Assembly: GCA_031263385.1 (NCBI GenBank)
Contig: JAISFX010000035.1
Coordinates: forward strand, 1-6,178
Direction of reading: 5' to 3'
Length of the DNA stretch: 6,178 nt
From: Lactobacillus sp.
Lineage (GTDB): Bacteria > Pseudomonadota > Alphaproteobacteria > RF32 > CAG-239
The notes below the pieces were generated by a model that was not told the origin of the DNA, made no database searches, and saw only the letters and a list, made by a program, of their open reading frames with translations. The position numbers were made by a program, and so were the translations under genes. Of the stretch, positions 4,554-6,178 are shown piece after piece (the stretch's first letter is position 1; every line of letters begins with the position of its first letter).

Positions 4554-4752
4554 ATGAAAAATATATTACTAAGAATTTTATATGTTACCGCTTATTTTAC
4601 CAAAGAAGATTTCTTATAAAAAATTTTGGCATGGCAAAAAGTATCATTTAATTACTTCGTTGGTGCTTTTGTTGATATCTGGTGTAATACTGTACCAGCA
4701 CTATGATATCGCGCTTGATATCACCTTAGGATTTTTAGGGTTAAATCGCTAA
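4554..4752 (+). pseudogene. Third membrane paralog, broken by internal deletion and frameshift
   Basis: ATG 4554 has GGAGAG upstream and encodes MKNILLRILYVTAYF, resembling the start of protein A (MTNIISKICSFTYQ), but hits a stop at 4617-4619. A second frame, offset by one base, runs from ATG 4582 to TAA 4750-4752 (56 codons) and aligns without gaps to protein A from residue 51 onward: PLILPKK against PLFIPTR, YHL against YRL, and an identical final segment LYQHYDIALDITLGFLG. The middle of the gene (roughly A residues 17-49, helix 2) is missing. So the copy appears to be a deletion derivative whose halves are now out of frame. The 56-aa single-span frame from 4582 could still be translated, but its ribosome binding site is poor. 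Confidence 0.75.
4685..4739 (+). repeat. 55-bp perfect direct repeat, copy 2
   Basis: This is identical to 4165-4219 and sits at the 3' end of the broken third paralog. Upstream of the repeat the two genes are related only at protein level, so the perfect identity here points to a recent local event such as gene conversion. Confidence 0.97.
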
Positions 4753-4778
4753 TATAGAAACTAAAAAAACACTTTGCC

Positions 4779-4809
4779 CCGCCGAAGAGGAACCTTCGGC
4801 GGTTTTTTT
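4779..4809 (+). terminator. Intrinsic terminator 2
   Basis: The 9-bp stem CCGCCGAAG (4779-4787) / CTTCGGCGG (4794-4802), a 6-nt loop and seven T (4803-4809) close the membrane cassette. The stem is identical to that of terminator 1 but the loop and flanks differ. It lies between the cassette and the terminase genes, so late genes need either read-through or their own promoter. Confidence 0.92.
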
Positions 4810-4844
4810 GTCGCCGTAATATAAAGATGACCATTGGCGGCAAA
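4807..4844 (+). other. Possible hairpin overlapping the T-tract of terminator 2
   Basis: TTTGTCGCC (4807-4815) can pair with GGCGGCAAA (4836-4844), nine pairs with one U-G, around a 20-nt loop. The left arm reuses the end of the terminator's T-tract, so the two structures could compete in RNA. It could also be incidental. Confidence 0.3.
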
Positions 4845-4907
4845 CGAATTATTAATGCACATCCCCCTTAGGGTTATTATTATAAATAGATAATATGAAG
4901 GTATAAA

Positions 4908-5219
4908 ATGAAAACGATAAGAAAAACCAAATCGCTTTCTTCTCTAAAAAGCAAATTAAAGAAATCTCTTCCTGAAAAGATTATGAAGGTCATGCAAAGC
5001 TATGACGATTTTTCAGAAAAAGATATCCCTGATGATGCCAAAGGCTTCACCGCCCACCACGGCGCTTGTAAGGCGGCTGTAATTCACGCCGAGACATTGC
5101 TCAAGCTTGCCCGCTGGACGGATGATGACCAAGCCGCAGGCATCAGAGAAGATAGTGACAGCCTAATATCAATAATACAAGAGGCCAGAGAAACAGACAT
5201 CGAGGAAGAAGATGAATAA
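4908..5219 (+). CDS. Prophage protein in the small-terminase position (103 aa)
   Basis: This lies directly upstream of, and overlaps by 8 bp, the terminase large subunit, where phages usually encode the small, DNA-recognising subunit. The N-terminus is strongly basic (Lys/Arg-rich through about residue 27). The centre has a helical segment, FTAHHGACKAAVIHAETLLK (47-66), and the C-terminus is highly acidic (ETDIEEEDE, 95-103). I see no convincing helix-turn-helix and cannot assign it to a named TerS family. A TerS analogue or a terminase-associated helper is inferred from position and charge pattern only. The start at 4908 has AAGG about 8 nt upstream. The gene follows terminator 2 by about 100 bp, and I see no clear promoter in that gap, although it contains AT-rich -10-like strings (around 4880-4895). 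Confidence 0.78.
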   Translation: MKTIRKTKSLSSLKSKLKKSLPEKIMKVMQSYDDFSEKDIPDDAKGFTAHHGACKAAVIHAETLLKLARWTDDDQAAGIREDSDSLISIIQEARETDIEEEDE

Positions 5220-6178
5220 TCGGCTCAGTTTTTATGAGTTCTCGTTTATCTGGCTAAAGATGCAAGGACTAACGTTACCCAAGCACCAAAGAAAAATAAT
5301 AAAATGGCTCGAGAAAATATATTTCTCTAAATCGCGACAAGCATTGCTAATGGCATTTAGAAACTCGGGCAAATCGACCATAGTTGGCCTTTTCTGTGCA
5401 TGGGTTTTATATTTTGATAACGCTGGCCGAATATTAGTTATCGCGGCCGATTATTCGCTAGCAAAAAAAATGGTCAGAAACGTAAAAAGAATAATAGAGC
5501 GCCACCCGCTAACCAAAGGCCTCAAGCCCGACAAATTAGACCAGTGGGCATCTGACCAGTTCACCATAAACCGGCAGGCCGAACTCCGCGATCCTTCGAT
5601 GTTGGCCAAAGGTCTCAATGCCAACCTCACCGGTCTGAGGGCAGATATTATTATATGTGATGACGTCGAGGTTCCCAAAAACAGCGATTCCGCTTTCAAA
5701 AGAAACGAAATGCGCGAAAAGCTGCAAGAGCTAGATTATATCTTAACCCCGAGCGGCATGCAGTTATATATAGGCACACCACATACTTTTTATACGATTT
5801 ATCAAACAGATTATGATGATTCCAAAAAAGAGGTCGAACCGTTTTTATATAAGTTCAATAAACTCGAGGTTCCTATATTAAACAAAAAAAATCAGAGCGT
5901 CTGGCCGGAACGATTCTCTGAAGAAAAAATTGCTTCTATCAGGTCTCGTTCAGGAGAAAACAAGTTTCTGTCTCAGATGATGCTGATACCTGTCAACATA
6001 GCCGAAAGCATTTTAGACCCTGCAAGGTTAAAAAGCTACTCCGGGTGTTTGGAGTTAGTCTTTTCTAACAACCGAGAGTTTTTAAAGCTTGGCGAACGAA
6101 GAATGGTCTCAGCATCATGCTGGTGGGACCCATCTTTTGGCAGCCCTGATAAAAAAAGCGACAACAGTGTAATCGCCT
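5212..6178 (+). CDS. terL: Phage terminase large subunit (ATPase and start of nuclease), C-terminus outside window
   Basis: The first 322 residues of the DNA-packaging motor are visible. The ATPase domain has a terminase-type Walker A, FRNSGKST (49-56, with K54), a Walker B ADIIICDDVE (144-153, with D150/D151 and E153), and a coupling motif IGTPHT (187-192). The segment FLSQMMLIP (252-260) is usual after the ATPase core. The nuclease domain begins at WWDPSFG (304-310), where D306 is the likely first metal-binding acid of the RNase H-like fold. The rest lies beyond 6178. The motor cuts concatemeric DNA and drives it into the prohead through the portal, which should be encoded just downstream. 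The start at 5212 overlaps the preceding gene by 8 bp and is served by GAGGAA (5202-5207). No frameshift is seen, so the prophage packaging function appears intact over this stretch. Confidence 0.93.
   Translation, partial: MNNRLSFYEFSFIWLKMQGLTLPKHQRKIIKWLEKIYFSKSRQALLMAFRNSGKSTIVGLFCAWVLYFDNAGRILVIAADYSLAKKMVRNVKRIIERHPLTKGLKPDKLDQWASDQFTINRQAELRDPSMLAKGLNANLTGLRADIIICDDVEVPKNSDSAFKRNEMREKLQELDYILTPSGMQLYIGTPHTFYTIYQTDYDDSKKEVEPFLYKFNKLEVPILNKKNQSVWPERFSEEKIASIRSRSGENKFLSQMMLIPVNIAESILDPARLKSYSGCLELVFSNNREFLKLGERRMVSASCWWDPSFGSPDKKSDNSVIA

Noticed and set aside
4165..4739. The 55-bp repeats as attachment sites of an integrated element.
   Set aside because: They encode the conserved C-terminus of paralogous proteins and enclose no recombinase, so gene duplication or conversion explains them better.
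5451..5727. Two minus-strand frames inside the terminase gene.
   Set aside because: They are shadows of a well-supported terL frame with intact Walker motifs.
1..6178. tRNA, rRNA, CRISPR array, insertion sequence or integrase gene.
   Set aside because: No cloverleaf-like sequence, regularly spaced repeats, transposase or recombinase motifs were seen on either strand.

Overview
The window looks like a junction between ordinary chromosome and the left part of an integrated phage in an AT-rich member of the Alphaproteobacteria. The chromosomal part (about 1-1791) holds the N-terminal two thirds of an M16 zinc peptidase on the minus strand and, divergently, an ElbB/DJ-1-type glyoxalase. The alphaproteobacterial guess rests on the M16 type (mitochondrial-processing-peptidase-like) and on the regulator's signature residues (DPTTFNKSKR near the N-terminus, RIVWASQ at the C-terminus). 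An uncultured gut or host-associated lineage would fit the composition, but that is inference.

The phage-like part (about 1788 to the window end) has a classical layout. A leftward operon carries an S24/CI-type repressor (2057-2680) and a 75-aa unknown (1788-2015). A 163-bp divergent control region (2681-2843) contains a consensus-like leftward promoter, a rightward promoter and paired TRTAGGAAT half-sites on the two -35 elements. The rightward genes are a 111-aa unknown (2844-3179), a 135-aa protein that may be a permuted papain-like/NlpC-type hydrolase (3176-3583), a promoter-plus-terminator element (3605-3713), a cassette of small three-span membrane proteins (3918-4752), a second terminator with the same 9-bp stem (4779-4809), a 103-aa protein in the small-terminase position (4908-5219), and the terminase large subunit (5212 to beyond the window end). 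No integrase, att site, tRNA, CRISPR array or IS element is visible.

The repressor presumably controls the divergent promoters. A third half-site sits beside the promoter at 3621, which is followed at once by an intrinsic terminator. That order (promoter, early terminator, small membrane genes, terminase) resembles the lambda late region, where an antiterminator releases late transcription.

The least ordinary items are a His/Cys-rich tail of about 40 residues on ElbB; a repressor fold that appears to have lost its Ser/Lys autocleavage dyad; and the membrane-protein cassette. The cassette is bracketed by sister terminators and contains two intact paralogs and a third broken copy, which shares a perfect 55-bp repeat with the first. 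Its function cannot be read from sequence: phage lysis (holin-like), superinfection exclusion or other cargo are all possible.
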